Positions 1 to 12,110 of a stretch of DNA of 64,000 bases are shown one piece after another. Where the stretch lies: positions 1,302,001 through 1,366,000 of the forward strand of contig JACCLO010000008.1 of assembly GCA_029448655.1 (NCBI GenBank), read 5' to 3'. Numbering within the stretch: the first letter of the stretch is position 1; every line of letters starts with the position of its first letter. A program made the position numbers and the translations under genes. The notes under the pieces were generated by a model, which searched no databases, was not told the origin of the DNA, and saw nothing but the letters and a program-made list of their open reading frames with translations. Source of the stretch: Wolfiporia cocos. Its lineage: Eukaryota; Basidiomycota; Agaricomycetes; Polyporales; Phaeolaceae.

Positions 1-243
1 CTCGCGAAGCACGCGCTCGTCGAGCTTCTTCCTGAGCGCGGTGAGCGTACGAAGGACGCGGTGCGTGAACCGCGGCTCAAGGCTCGACACGGCCCGCTCG
101 ATGAGCGCGACGTTGGACTTGATCTCGGCAGCGGGGGACACAGGCTTCGGGGCCTTGGACTCGTCCTCCTTGTCCTCTTTCTTCGTCTCCTCGTCGCTGG
201 GCTTCCTGGCCTCATCAATGGGCTTCATCTCGACGTCGGCCAT
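1..243 (-). CDS. rpn3: 26S proteasome regulatory subunit Rpn3 (PSMD3), N-terminal part
   Basis: The minus strand is open from an ATG at 243 to the window edge (81 codons). The product starts with an acidic and lysine-rich leader and continues into a segment reading IERAVSSLEPRFTHRVLRTL. This resembles the conserved Rpn3/PSMD3 stretch that in human reads [21 protein letters not shown]. Rpn3 is a PCI-domain subunit of the proteasome lid, which helps deubiquitinate and unfold substrates. Only the part before the PCI domain is visible. The start was chosen because it is the only ATG before the conserved block. The family assignment rests on one conserved segment, so it is good but not certain. 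Confidence 0.75.
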   Translation of the reverse strand, partial: MADVEMKPIDEARKPSDEETKKEDKEDESKAPKPVSPAAEIKSNVALIERAVSSLEPRFTHRVLRTLTALRKKLDERVLRE

Positions 244-2020
244 GGCTGCAGAATGTGAGGTACGTTGGGCGAGAGCTAACGAGCTCAAGACGCGTCAGTA
301 CGGGGTACGCGTCCACTTTGCCCGGTATGGAAGCTTTCGCACGCTTAGCGCGATCGTACCTAGACCTAGACGCAATCACTAGACCTTACCTCCACCATCC
401 ATCACGCTCTCGAATTCAATTGGAACGATGCGAATTCGGGAGATACTCCTGTGCTCAACGCTACGCAGATCTCATCTGACGCAAACACTTACTCGGGCGC
501 ATTGAGCGAAACCAAGATATTGCGCAAGCGCACCTCACTCGATGGCTACATGCAATTATTGGCTTGTAGTTCTCGGACTAAGGGCACTGTCTGGACTTTC
601 CCCAACACACATATCCGCCTCTGCTGGCTTTTCGTGGACATGGCGCGGGCACGTGGCCCAAGCTAACACTGGCAGCACTGTCTGTCTCAGAGCACTGACT
701 TCCTCTGGCATGGCATTATTTTGAAGGTCTCGGTACAAAGATCGCGCGAAAGTAAGCAGCAAGATCACGCCATGGAATCACCTGGACAAAGTAGCTGGTT
801 GATATCTGGCTCAGAAGAAGTGAAAGCTGATGTTTGTAAATTGAGTTTGCATACTCAAGATGTCGCCTCAGGTGCGCCGCGCGCGACAGTAGATCAGGGG
901 ATTCAAATCTCGAGCCTATCTGCGGCACGTTGTTCGTAGAAGACATTGTACAGTGGCAGAAGACACGCACACAGACCTGTGATAAGTTCATCTCGCCTAA
1001 AGGGCTCGGAGGAAAGAAGGGGGAAGGCTTAGCTGGTTGTGTGGCAATCACATATTGTGCTGAAGCGGAACATCTACCAGTGAGTTATATCGGATCTCAG
1101 AACACACGTATGCACCTGGCTTGCCTTGAATTTTCTGTGGAGCGGATCGAACCACTCAGACCCCAAATTCACTCCATAGGTTGTATGCACCCCATGCAGC
1201 CTGCCATTCGCTCATTCATGGATCAACGTAATGCGGCCATTTGACTGGCCGCGCCTCTAGAGATCGACAGCCCTCCGACATAAAGGCGCTCTGCAGGGGA
1301 TATCTGTACGTGGACCAGTGTCCTTAAGCGATTTCCTTCCGGAAGCCCAACGCTGGAGTCGACGCGGAGGCATTTGATCGAGGTCCCTTCGGATATCCTG
1401 ATTGATTACCGAGATGCGGCACATGGATCCTCGAAGATCACTGCGTGCAAAACACCAGCTCGAATGCGATGTGTGGTCAAACCCGCTGTGCTACCATCCG
1501 CGGTAAGTACGACTCACAATACACAAATGCTGCGTGCGGCCCACCAAGACTGGGCCTATTCTCCGAGCAGAATTTCCGCATGGTCCATAGAATTCTGTCC
1601 ATCACCTAAATCCATCGCACACGCGTCTTTGGTCCACCCTGGCAGTCGGCACGCAGCAGTCTTCAAGCTGCGCTGCTGCTGCATGTTTCTCTCAGATGTC
1701 CCTGCCCGCATGCCATGCGATAAATGCACGACTTCACGGTGTTGCGAGCACGGATTGTGTGCCAGATAGATCATATAGATTAGATCAGCATGGCCGATAT
1801 TATACCCAACTCACATGAAGGCCGAGACTGAGTGCTTGACGAATGAATGCCATCAGATCCAGGAGTGGCGTCGAGATTACATAAGCCGTATATTAGCTGG
1901 ACTTTTCACATTCATCACTCACCCGATTGTGCGTGCCGTACACGGTTTTGACCACCCTCGCCAGGTCGCCAGCGTCGGTCACTACACCTTCAATAACATC
2001 TGGCACGGTCTCGAGCTACA
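244..2020. other. Intergenic region between divergent rpn3 and rrm4
   Basis: This 1.8-kb stretch separates two divergently transcribed genes and must hold both promoters. Several open frames of 60-130 codons lie on both strands, but none shows a recognisable motif or a coherent exon chain. I see no gene, tRNA or repeat in it. Confidence 0.5.
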
Positions 2021-4984
2021 ATGTCCTCCCAGGTCAGCCCACCGACAGACCCTCTTGGGCGGCAGCCCCATCCATACTTGCATGAGCCTCTGCTGTATAT
2101 CACTGGTCTCCCCTACTATGTGCGAGACGAGGATCTGGCAATAGCGTTCCAGACTTGCGCGCCGTTCCGACCACATATTACGCGTGATGGGACTGACAAG
2201 CCACTGGCGGGTACGATTGAATTCAAGTTCATGGAGAGAGGTGCGGCAGCTGCGGCGAGCAGCCTCACTTTATATGCGATGTACTGACAACGCGGGCAGC
2301 GGAGAAGGCCCTTGCTACTCTTCAGTCGCGTCCAATTCCAGGTATAGTACCTCCAGTACTATTGGTGCTGTCGCCCTACCCCCCAACGAACCCGCCTACG
2401 CCGCTCCCTCCGCCCTCGGCCTCACCACGGCTCGTGAAGCAACTGCCGCCCGGCTTCACTGACTCGCAACTTTACGACATCTTCCGTCAATTCGGCGCAC
2501 TTGCGTCCGTACGCACGCAGACTCAGTTTGGGAAGGACGCGGGCGTGGTCGAATTCTGGCGCGAAGAGGACGCGCGGGAGGCCGAAGAGGCGATGCACTG
2601 CGCAGACATAGAGGGACAGAACATTGCCGTGCAGGTGTACCAGCCCCGGCGTGGGGGCGTCATCAGCGAATTCAATGTGACTGCGCCGTCATTCGTCCCG
2701 ACAGGCTCTCTATTCCCGTACCCGACACAGGTTCGTACCCCGTTCTGTTGCATACGTATGTTGTGACGTTGTGTGCAGTATTCGCCTCCACGTTCTGGCC
2801 CGTACCATCCTGGACCCCATGCACACCCGCACTCGCACCCTCACTCGCCTCTTCATACGCATTCACCTCTCCATCCCCATTCACCTCTCCCTCACCACTC
2901 ACCACTCCCTCCCCCTCATCGGTCACCTGTATTTGTTCATGGCCCTGGACAGCAGGTACAGTTGGCCCCTTTGTCGGGTCCGGGTTCAAATAGCCACAGC
3001 GGTCTGATTGACCCGTGCAACCTATTCATCAAGGTGAGCCTTTCGAGAATAAACATCATCGTTGTACTAATCATCTTTAGAACCTGGACACCACTATTGA
3101 CTCTAATCAACTCTTCACTCACTTCCGTCCAGTACGTCATCGACTACCTTTGATTTCAAAAGGTCTAATATTGGACATCACTTCAGTTCGGCCAGATCGT
3201 CAGGTCAGTTTGGATAATACGATCATCGAGAATATGACGTTCATCACTCCACAGCGCGCGCGTCATGCGCAATGAGAACGGGGAAAGTCGCGGTTTCGGA
3301 TTCGTCTCGTACCAAACTCCAGATCAAGGTATGCTCTTCTGTCATATTATCGATTTTGATCACTAATCCATAATCAGCTACGGCTGCGATGCACGCGATG
3401 AACGGACTTGTGATTGGGTCGAAACAACTGGTCGTGCGACTGCACGAACCGAAGCAGCTGCGTCAGGAGAAACTCGCCGCACGCTTCGCAGGGCACAATG
3501 GGCATCCCAGGAGCAGCAGTGGCGCAACGAGCCCCTCACCGAGCGAAGCGGGTGACTACACGAGCTGGCCAAGTCCAGGCAGCCACCCTGCCATCCTCAG
3601 TTCCCCCATCATGGGTGAGCGACAGGATCGCGGACGGCGGAGCTCTGGCAGCTACTTCCACGTATGTGATGGCTTTATCAATGCCGATCAGTGTCTTATC
3701 TGTTCCAGGCTGCGTTGGCGGGGACACTCAATTTGCCAATGCGTTATGATGATCTCTCTGCACTGTCGCCTGTCGTGCGCAAGGAAGTTCTGTCGGGCGA
3801 GCTTAGCCGGCGCATCAAGGCGATGGACGCGGTGCCCGCCCAGGAGCTTGACTCAGTTGTTGGATCTATCATCGGCCTCTCGCTTAATGATGTTGTGCAG
3901 GGCATTCAAGACCCCTCGCGCCTCGCCGAGCAAGTGCAAGCTGCCCGGGCAAAGACAGCTTCTCTGTCGACGTCGCCCGTCCCCGGCAAGTCGCCATCAC
4001 CCTCCGCCTCACAGAGCTCGCATAACTTGGACATGAACGCGCCCAATGCGACCGCGTCTGCGCCTGATCACCCGTCCACGCCGCTCTCAATGCCGACAAC
4101 GCTCTCGACGCCGCCGCGCACGGAGTCGCCCTCAGGCTCCGTCGCGCCAACATCTGAGCGGGACCGCATGGCGGCCGCGGTGCGCAAGCTCGAGTCGGCA
4201 CAGGCGGCGGAGCTCACGGAGCTCCTGATGAGTCTGCCCAAGCGTGAGCGCGCTATGTGCCTGTTCAATGTGGAGGTGTTGCGTGCGAAGATTGCGGATG
4301 CGAAGATGGTTCTCGAGGTCGATGACGGCGAGGAGGAGCAAGCCGCACAGGCTCCGGTGCTGGAGCCGCCTGTGACGCCTCAGGCACGTAAGATCGCCAC
4401 GCCACTCATGGGTTCGCCGCAGACGCCGGACTTGTCCTCGCGTGGGCCATCTGTCACGGCGTCGCCGACGCCGATGACGCCAAGCCACCCGGTTGTGTCC
4501 CCGACGACGACGTCAGCGACGACGCACACGATTGCAACGCTTGCACGTCTGCCCGCATCGGAGATAATCAGACTGGCGAACTCGTCCTCTGCGACCGGTC
4601 TGCCATTGCCCAAGGCGGACCCTGTTGTGGTGAAGGCGACGGACGAGTTCATGGATGGCCTGATGGACAAGCCCATCCAGCAGCAGAAGCAACAGCTGGG
4701 AGACAAAATGTATGTCGGCACCCTCCAGTTATATACTGATAGCTGATGTACGCCGCTAGCTTCCGTGTGGTCAAGTCATTTGGTCTCAAGGGAGCTGTAC
4801 GTTGCATATTTTGTGCTGATTTTGGTTATATGAGAACAAGCTGACCGGCCCCTCTGACTAGCCAAAAATCACTATCGCTCTCCTTGACCAAGACGAGCTG
4901 CGGCCGCTAGCCCACCTCATGAACAGCTACCCTTCAGTCCTGAAAGAGAAGGCAATTCTCGTGCAAGCCGCCAATAGCAAGTAA
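2021..4984 (+). CDS. rrm4: Rrm4-like endosomal mRNA transporter, three RRMs plus MLLE domains
   Basis: Ten exons join in frame: 2021-2240, 2300-2730, 2779-3033, 3081-3131, 3187-3203, 3255-3328, 3378-3661, 3709-4709, 4760-4796 and 4862-4984, giving about 830 residues. RRM1 lies near residues 24-100 (LLYITGLPYY), RRM2 near 121-190 (RLVKQLPPGF) and RRM3 near 292-372 (DPCNLFIKNLD to VVRLHEP). MLLE-like helices follow near 455-525 and 595-650, with a C-terminal MLLE near 740-830 (ELRPLAHLMNSYPSVLKEK). Order and motifs match Ustilago maydis Rrm4 (about 790 residues), which carries mRNAs on moving endosomes along microtubules in hyphae; its C-terminal MLLE binds the adaptor Upa1. A His/Ser/Pro-rich linker separates RRM2 from RRM3. 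All introns are 47-65 bp with GT-AG ends. Orthology is confident; transport function here is inferred. Confidence 0.93.
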
Positions 4985-5687
4985 CCCGTAGACTTCGCAC
5001 TCGTCTCGGAGGGCCTCGCCTTGTCTGGTTTCAAGTCTCTACTCACGGTCTTCTTCCGACATTCGTTAAACTCCCATATTGGTCCTTCGTCGCGTTATTC
5101 CGAAGGAAGACCTTCCTATCTTCATCATATCGGCAGGATGTCAATTCTCGGTGTTTCCACAGTTTCGTCTCTCCCTGCTTTCCACGATTACACACATCGG
5201 TACTAATGCCGCAATGCCGTGCATCCTGTCAATGTTCTGACATATTTACGACCCTGACGACCCTCGCGTGATCCCCGATTACAATGTCGCACTTACACTT
5301 CAGTAGGCTAGTTGCGGAGCAATGTCGTAGTGTTCTCTACCTCCGTGCCGATTCGAATTGATCATGAGATTCAGATGCGCATGGCGCGATATGCAATAGA
5401 GCGGCTTTTAAGAGCATACGTCTGCCTCGATGCAGATTGACGACACGATTTTCGTGGTTCATGGTTCCCCCAATGCGTGGTAGAAGTTGCCAGCTCAGAC
5501 GCTGATTGGCTGGAGCTGAAATGGTGTGCTGTATATTTCTCGCTTAAATATCGTGCAGTACCTGGCATGGGTATCCGCTCCTAGTCTAGTTCCCCCGCAC
5601 CACCCTCGTCACGACCTTGAATTCATGTAAGTATGCAGTGGGCCAGTGGGCCGCAGAGGACTACCGCTCATCTGGAGACAGACGAAA
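4985..5687. other. rrm4 3' region and erg6 promoter
   Basis: About 700 bp without a coding signal separate two genes on the same strand. A pyrimidine-rich stretch near 5590-5612 precedes the erg6 start. An ATG at 5625 is followed at once by TAA; the adjacent GTAAGT could be the donor of an intron in the 5' untranslated region. Nothing else is recognised. Confidence 0.4.
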
Positions 5688-6840
5688 ATGCCCGCCCAAG
5701 TCGATGGTCGCGTTGACGAGCGCATCCAGAACTACACCAAGTTCTGGCAAAAGGACATCAAGAAGGACAGCAAGTCCGACACCGACAACCGCGTCGACAG
5801 CTACACAGATGTTGTCAACGGCTACTACGACGGTGCGACGGGCCTCTACGAGTTCGGCTGGGCGCGCTCCTTCCACTTCTGCCGCTTCTACAAAGGCGAG
5901 GGCTTCCACGCTGGCCTCGCGCGTCATGAACACTATCTCGCCGCGCAGATGGGCCTGCGCCCCGGTATGCGCGTGCTCGACGTCGGCTGCGGTGTCGGCG
6001 GGCCCGCACGCGAGATTGCCCGCTTCGCCGACGTGACGATCGTCGGCTTGAATAACAACGACTTCCAGATCGGCCGGGCACGCAGATACACGAAGCAGGC
6101 CGGCCTCGAGGGCCAGGTGTCGTTCGTCAAGGGTGACTTTATGAAGCTCTCCGAGCAGTTTGGGGAGAACTCGTTCGATGCTGGTACGCGTTGACGCTCC
6201 GCCTCACGCTCGTTGCTGGTTGACTCACGTGACGCGACCTAGTCTATGCCATCGAGGCGACCGTGCACGCGCCATCGTTCGCTGGCGTGTACGGGGAGAT
6301 TATGAAGGTGCTGAAGCCGGATGGGATCTTCGGCGTGTACGAGTGGGTGATGACGGATGCATGGGACCCGTCCATCCCAGCGCACAAGGAGGTCGCGAAC
6401 AAGATTGAAATCGGGAACGGGATTCCCGAGATGCGACCGATGCGCGATGCGCGCGAGGCGATGCGCAAGGTCGGGTTCGTCGTTGAGCATGAGGAGGACC
6501 TCGCAGAGCGCAACGACGACGTGCCGTGGTACTATCCGCTCGAGGGCGACATCTTCAAGGCACAGACGGCATGGGACTATCTTACCGTCTGGCGGATGAG
6601 CTGGAGCGGCAAGATCGTGACCCACTACGGGCTGTGGTTCATCGAGCAGCTAGGGATCGTCCCCAAGGGCACCTGGGAAGTCGGCGAGACGCTCAAGATC
6701 GCGGGTGAATCACTCGTGGAGAGCGGCAGGGCGAAGGTGAGAACGGGCGTGGGTGGCTGTCCTCAAACTAATGCTGATGTCTGTTATTGCAGCTGTTCAC
6801 ACCGATGTACCTCGCGATCTGCAGAAAACCGGCAAACTGA
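5688..6840 (+). CDS. erg6: Sterol 24-C-methyltransferase (Erg6)
   Basis: Three exons (5688-6183, 6243-6736, 6793-6840) give 345 residues. The enzyme adds a methyl group from S-adenosylmethionine to C-24 of zymosterol-type sterols on the ergosterol pathway, usually at the ER or lipid droplets. Visible motifs in order are the sterol-contact region YEFGWARSFHFCRF, SAM motif I LDVGCGVGGPAREIARF, GLNNND, YAIEATVHAP, VYEWVMTDAWD, and the C-terminal LFTPMYLAICRKP. Yeast Erg6 is 383 residues, so the N-terminus here is shorter. The ATG at 5688 was chosen because it precedes the first conserved helix, but an upstream coding exon ending at the GTAAGT near 5627 cannot be excluded. The gene follows rrm4 on the same strand and looks intact. 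Confidence 0.93.
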
Positions 6841-9246
6841 TTGCCCTTCCGCAGACGCGGCTGCACGATATACTCATATGGACTTTGGGTAATAGCTGTC
6901 CTCTGATACATTCCTATAGCTTTTGCGTTTTTATACCCCCGTAATACAGTATGTTGTCACCACACGCTTGCCATCAGTCTGGTTTGTGTCAATCCGTGAC
7001 ACGAGTTGTGACGTGAATCCAATAGCTTCGCAATTGCGACAACCACTGGCGTGCATTTGTCGGCGTGCTTAGAGTGCTCGATTCTAGGTGGCTACGATTC
7101 AGTCTCTGACTTCAGGAACCACGTTCAGGGTCGTGATTTCAAGTTCCAGCTTCGATGGAGGGGGGAATTTGAAATCATATTCCGACTCTGAAATTGATGA
7201 TGACTGTTATCAAGGAACCATCGTATTTCGCAACTTCTGTGCGCCCAAAGCTGAGATATTGACCTCTCGGTTGCAACTCAAGACAGGCAAGACAACGCCG
7301 GAGACCTGGTAGAGGCGTTAAAGTGCTCGGGTCAGACGAGAATAGCAGTCTGCGGTGTGCTCGAAGCCTCATGACACTCACACGGCGATGTCGCAATAAC
7401 AAATAACACCCACAGCCACAGGCAGACGTGCGTAGCCCACGGCCACAGACAGACGTGTATGGCCTACAAAATGCTAACGCCAATCAATGGTGAGCCGATC
7501 GAGCACTCATTAACGAGTGCTCGATCGGCTCACGGTGTAGCCATAAGGAGCTAGGTCTAGCAGCAGCTTGAGTCCACCATCTCGACACAGTGCCATGGAT
7601 CCGCGCCACAATCTTGGGCTGACTATCGCACTCTCCCACTGTCCCGGCCAGCGCGTCAGCTGATGATCGATGAATGTTAGTAACAAAGCGAATGCAATGG
7701 CGTTCTCAGGACGGCGCCACTTTAATGGGGGCTCGCGGCCTTGTGTTGGTAGTCTTACGCAACCACCTTGCTAATGCCGTATTTGCACCATGATCAATAG
7801 AGAACAAAACATATCGCGAATACCTCCTGCTGTTGTTGTACCAATGATGCAATGGTCCAATATGACCATGGCTGCGTCTGTGAGATTTTTGAGTCGTTAT
7901 TTACCTCAGTAAGCATTGTCATGAGTGATGTAGAGCAAGGGCGACACAGTGATAATCCAATCAGCGTCATTTGAGAATTACCTCATATTGAGCAGCATAA
8001 TGAGCTAGTCTGCGTGGTATCTGCGGACGTTGGATTTCCTCATGGAATTCATTCCCCACAGCGCATCGCCGCAGAAGCTGTTGGGCGCCGCCAAAGTGGC
8101 TTTTGAGGACAGATGGCCGTCTGTCTAGGCTTTGTGGATCGGGCGGCTTTGGAGTCATCCAGGAGGTGTAACGAAAGTGTGGCGAATAACACCGCTGTAC
8201 ATGGCATAGTTCAGAAGGACACCGTGCTAGCTGACGGTGAAGGTTCTGAGCTGTCATTTGGTCTGTAAGACAATCAGTGCATTCAAATTCGATCATGAAT
8301 GATATAGCGCAGCATTTGATCACAAAGTGCATGAAAGTGCAGCATAATCACGAACCTAATTTTATGTACGGACTAACGCGGGGGGGCAGACATGAAATCA
8401 CTCTCCATACCGGAGTCTTCGCTGCGGCCTGACTGCCGAAGAGCCGTTGTCGGTCGTCTGCGCCACTTGGTTGAGCGCTCCAGCCATTCATCCGTAAGCC
8501 GCGGTCGATAGTAAATTGCACCGTCTTGCGAAAGCTCTATTGGCGCAGCTTTGCATCGTACCGGAGGGGCACCTTAATGGGTTAGGCCATAGAAGGTGGA
8601 ATTTGTAGAACCATGACTATCAATGACAGCTGCAGACTGTTCGATGGACAAATATTAGCTCTGTCTCTATTTATTACCTCCGGCCCTAGGGAGATGACAT
8701 GGACTTCGACGAACCGCTGCCCAAGCCGTGTTGTGCAGCAAATTCGTCGTGAGTTGCATAAGCGCTAACGTCGTCCAAGCCATCGATATAACTCCGCAAC
8801 AGACAGACGACGCCGTCACAAGCGCAAGCGCGATAAATGCGGCTGGGGCAGGACGTGTCTCGTAGAAGCCGTTGCCAGTGCGTGGCAGTAGAACTCTGGA
8901 TCATTGCCGTGTAACTTACATTACGGGCATACTCGCGTAGAAAAGCAAAACAAGTAAGCGATCGGTGAGCAATATCGGTAGAACTCACAACTAGCAGGTC
9001 CTTCGTGAACGATTGTATCGCATGCTGAACGAATATTATGATCCTCAGTTGCTTCGCTATCTTCCGGAACAAGGGCATCCTTCGTCGTGGACAGCTATCG
9101 TGCCACAACCTACTTGTGCACACCACCGGCGCCTCATGGCTTACGGTGATACAGTGTAGCTCAATATATGAAGGTCAATTCCTATTACCGTTATACAACG
9201 ACATGCAACAGAGATCATTCTACGGTACATATCGGAATTCCGGGGC
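6841..9246. other. Gene-free interval between convergent erg6 and the MFS gene
   Basis: These 2.4 kb lie between the 3' ends of two convergent genes. Short open frames are present on both strands, but none forms an exon chain or has a family motif. Two copies of a CCACAGRCAGACGTG-like unit lie near 7411-7456, and a perfect hairpin at 7490-7533 is listed separately. The interval may hold old repeat remains that I cannot identify. Confidence 0.4.
7490..7533. repeat. Perfect 19-bp inverted repeat (hairpin, 6-nt loop)
   Basis: Bases 7490-7508 are the exact reverse complement of 7515-7533, separated by ATTAAC. The arm contains the self-complementary CGATCG. No open frame of note lies next to it and no flanking duplication is obvious. 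It could be a miniature inverted-repeat footprint, a cruciform-prone site or a regulatory palindrome. Confidence 0.85.
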
Positions 9247-11432
9247 CTAGGAATGGGTCAACAATGCGACAGCAAGGAAGGGTGCTTTCGAACTCGCCTG
9301 ATCCGCCAGTTCAGATGTGTCGACAACTGTGTCCGGGCCGGGCTTGCCGTACAGTCGGTCTCTCCTCCTGTTCTCGAGCCGATACGACACCTACGGTGGG
9401 GCGTGTCAAAGTCAGTATCACTCGATATAAGATGTTCTGCAGCTTACCGTGAGGATGATAGCGACAAGCGATGCAAGAAACAGAAGGGCACAGGAGACTG
9501 TAATATGTCACTGAGAGTTGAATCTCGGTGAACGATACAGGTCAACCAACCTGAGAAGCCCTTACTGTCGAGAGCAGCACAGGTCAGTATCTTAAGGACA
9601 AGGGCGCCACTGGGTGCGTACATGTATCGTGGTCCTTCAGTGGAAGGGAATAGCTTCGAGCCCAAGACACTGCCACATTGGCCGATCGCCATGTACATCG
9701 GTATTCCTGTCGCCTTCTTGGTCTCCGACCCAAGGTTGTGCGCAACTAGCAAGTCACATCGCGTTCATCAGTCATTTATGCCACAGAATATCACGAAGAA
9801 CGCGTGCATACACCAAGCAATGACGACGCCGATCGTCGTGTATGTACCACCGGTAATGCAGAACACAGCAAAGTAGCGCACGTGCACGTTGTCCTGCACG
9901 GTCAAAAGCAAACTATATACGAGCAACACTAGAGATGTTAGAGAGCTAGAGATTCGGGGCAAGCATACGCACATGTATCCAATCGCTGCGACCGCGGAGA
10001 CATATGCGACGAAGATCCCACGACTCTGCAGCCGGTCGGATACATACGAGTTGATGCAGAGGAAGACGGCGGAGACGGCGTAGGGTGGAACCGTGAGTAG
10101 CTGGGCGAGCGCGTCCGCTATGAAGGTTAGGACTCATGTGAGCAAAGCGGACTAGAAGGAAAAGGGGGGATACTTACTGTAGCCGAATGTAGCGATGATG
10201 GTGGGCAGGAAGGCAGAGATGGATGCAAGGGCGCAGTTGGAGCCGAAGTAAACGATGCCGATAGCATATATCTTGAATCAAAATCAGCTAGTGTCAAACA
10301 AATTTGAAAAATACTCACCCGCCAGTCTTCGAACGCAGCAATGATGTGTTCTGCAATTTATTAGCCACACCATCACGCGCATATACATAGTCATCTCAAA
10401 CGTACTCTTGTTCACAGTCCTGCCTATGTCACCGGACAAACCTCGATTAGCCCTCTCCAACGCCAGCTGGCGCTCCTCCTCATTCAGGAACCTCGTCTCC
10501 TCTGGCCTATCTGGCAGAAAGAACATAGACAAGACCGCGAGCACAATTGTTGGCGTGCCCTCAATCAGGAATAGCAGTCGCCAGTTTTCAATTGCTGCAT
10601 GTGCGTGCTGCACACCGAACGCGATGAGACCGCCAAAGGCGCCTGCGACGGCCGCGAAGCCAAACCAGTACGCCATGCGCATGCCCATCTCGTCTTTGGT
10701 GTAGTACAGAGCTAAATAGGAGCTCATTCAGGCTGAACTGCAGATTGGGTGACGAGGCGGACGTACACATGTACAGAGGGATTCCAGGTCCAAAACATGC
10801 TTCAAAAACGCCAAGTCCCAGTCTCGCGCAGACTAGCCCTGCGAAGTTGAACGCTGATGCCTATATGTATGCTGAGTGAGTCAAAGCCACCTAGCGAAGG
10901 AGAAAATGGACATACGGCTAATGTAGAACATATTCCCCATCCCAACGCGGCGAACCCAATCCATAATCGAGGAGGGAAGAGCTTTGACAATATTGTCGCA
11001 GGTATTTGACACAAAATCTACGCCATGTTAGCATTGTCGCAATCGCCATGCTCGTGAGAATACACATACATAAGTTATGAAGAACACCGAGTTGACCCAT
11101 CCGAACAGATTACCCGTTGGGTCGCCATGGAGGGTATCCTGGGGCAGACCTTGCAATCGCGCATTCCCAAGATTCGTGCGGTCAAGGTCTTGGTGGAAGC
11201 AGAGGGCTAGTCAGCCAAAGCAGTCGATGAGGGGGGCTTCAAGAAGCGTACACGCAAATAGATACAGCAGGCATGCAATCGGCATGATTCGAGCATCCAG
11301 CTTTCTCACCAGCCTCCGCTCCTCTGGTGAGTACTGCACGGCGGCCGGCGCAGGTGAGACGTTCTCGACCTCGTCGATCTGCGCTTGCTTCTCATCGTTC
11401 GCGACGTTCTTGGGCTCTTCGTCTCTCATCAT
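9247..11432 (-). CDS. MFS transporter, anion:cation symporter (allantoate/Dal5-like) family
   Basis: Thirteen exons join in frame on the minus strand: 11252-11432, 11070-11188, 10916-11017, 10769-10860, 10406-10722, 10319-10350, 10178-10271, 9973-10117, 9812-9912, 9622-9745, 9551-9564, 9448-9497 and 9247-9390. The product is 504 residues. Family hallmarks include YLDRTNLGNARLQG after helix 1, CQIPATILSKLFPPRLW, GVFEACFGPGIPLY, YTKDEMGMRMAYW, NWRLLFLIEG, AHNLGSETKKATGIPMYMA, GQCGSVLGS and the C-terminal VSYRLENRRRDRLYG. Such permeases import organic anions such as allantoate or vitamins across the plasma membrane with protons; the substrate is unknown here. One exon is only 14 bp. The ATG at 11432 was preferred to one at 11597 because it gives the usual charged N-terminus. 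The gene diverges from mad3. Confidence 0.88.
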
Positions 11433-12110
11433 CGTGTGAGTGCGAACCGGCGAAGACGACTCGGGGGGTGAGAGATGTGGAGAGGAGAGATGTGGAGAGG
11501 AGAGAGTATCAATGTCACCGTACGGGTCGGAGCGTTCTCGGTCCGTAAATAGCGGGCGTCTCGTATGTGCCTGCCATGTACGCAGGCCACGGGACACCAG
11601 AACGGCACCCCTAACTCCTCACTAGACCCGCGAGCTTGTCAAAGTGTAGTCCTTCAATTTGCCTCCTATGGTGCGATGGCTTTCGCTCATTATGACTGTT
11701 GAATCGTGAGTGTAGCATAAATAGCTGCAAGGGACGGGAGGTCATATGAACAGGCTCGGATAGCAGAGCGGAGCCGCTTGCAGCCTCGTGTGTGCCTGAG
11801 TTGGCGCTGTAAGACAAGTGCCGGACTGGAGAAAACTCAGAACGATGTAGAGTCGGATGTCGCGCCTGCGCAGCGTTCAGTAGAGAAGTCCTGCTTGATC
11901 GAGATCAGATCAGAATGCGGGGTAATTTTGGCGACATTATGTTGTGAGATAATCTAACCTAACGGATGGTCACGCGCCGATAGCATTCACAGATTAAACG
12001 TTAGTGGGGTATCAATCCGCGAACAAGCGATCGCCTTTGTTCGAATTGTTGCTTGACGGTCACTCGCGATCTTTGAGGTCATAATACTTCCCTCCACCGC
12101 GCATATCGCC
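11433..12110. promoter_or_regulatory. Divergent promoter region between the MFS gene and mad3
   Basis: The two genes start back to back and share 678 bp. A near-perfect tandem repeat (GAGAGATGTGGAGAG-type units) lies at about 11468-11503, inside the probable 5' leader of the transporter. No other motif is identified. Confidence 0.45.

Noticed and set aside
2672..2989. A 105-codon minus-strand frame with glycine- and glutamate-rich repeats
   Set aside because: It is the antisense of the His/Ser/Pro repeat exon of rrm4.
5625..5630. ATG at 5625 as the erg6 start
   Set aside because: It is followed directly by TAA unless spliced; the ATG at 5688 gives an uninterrupted frame into the conserved domain.
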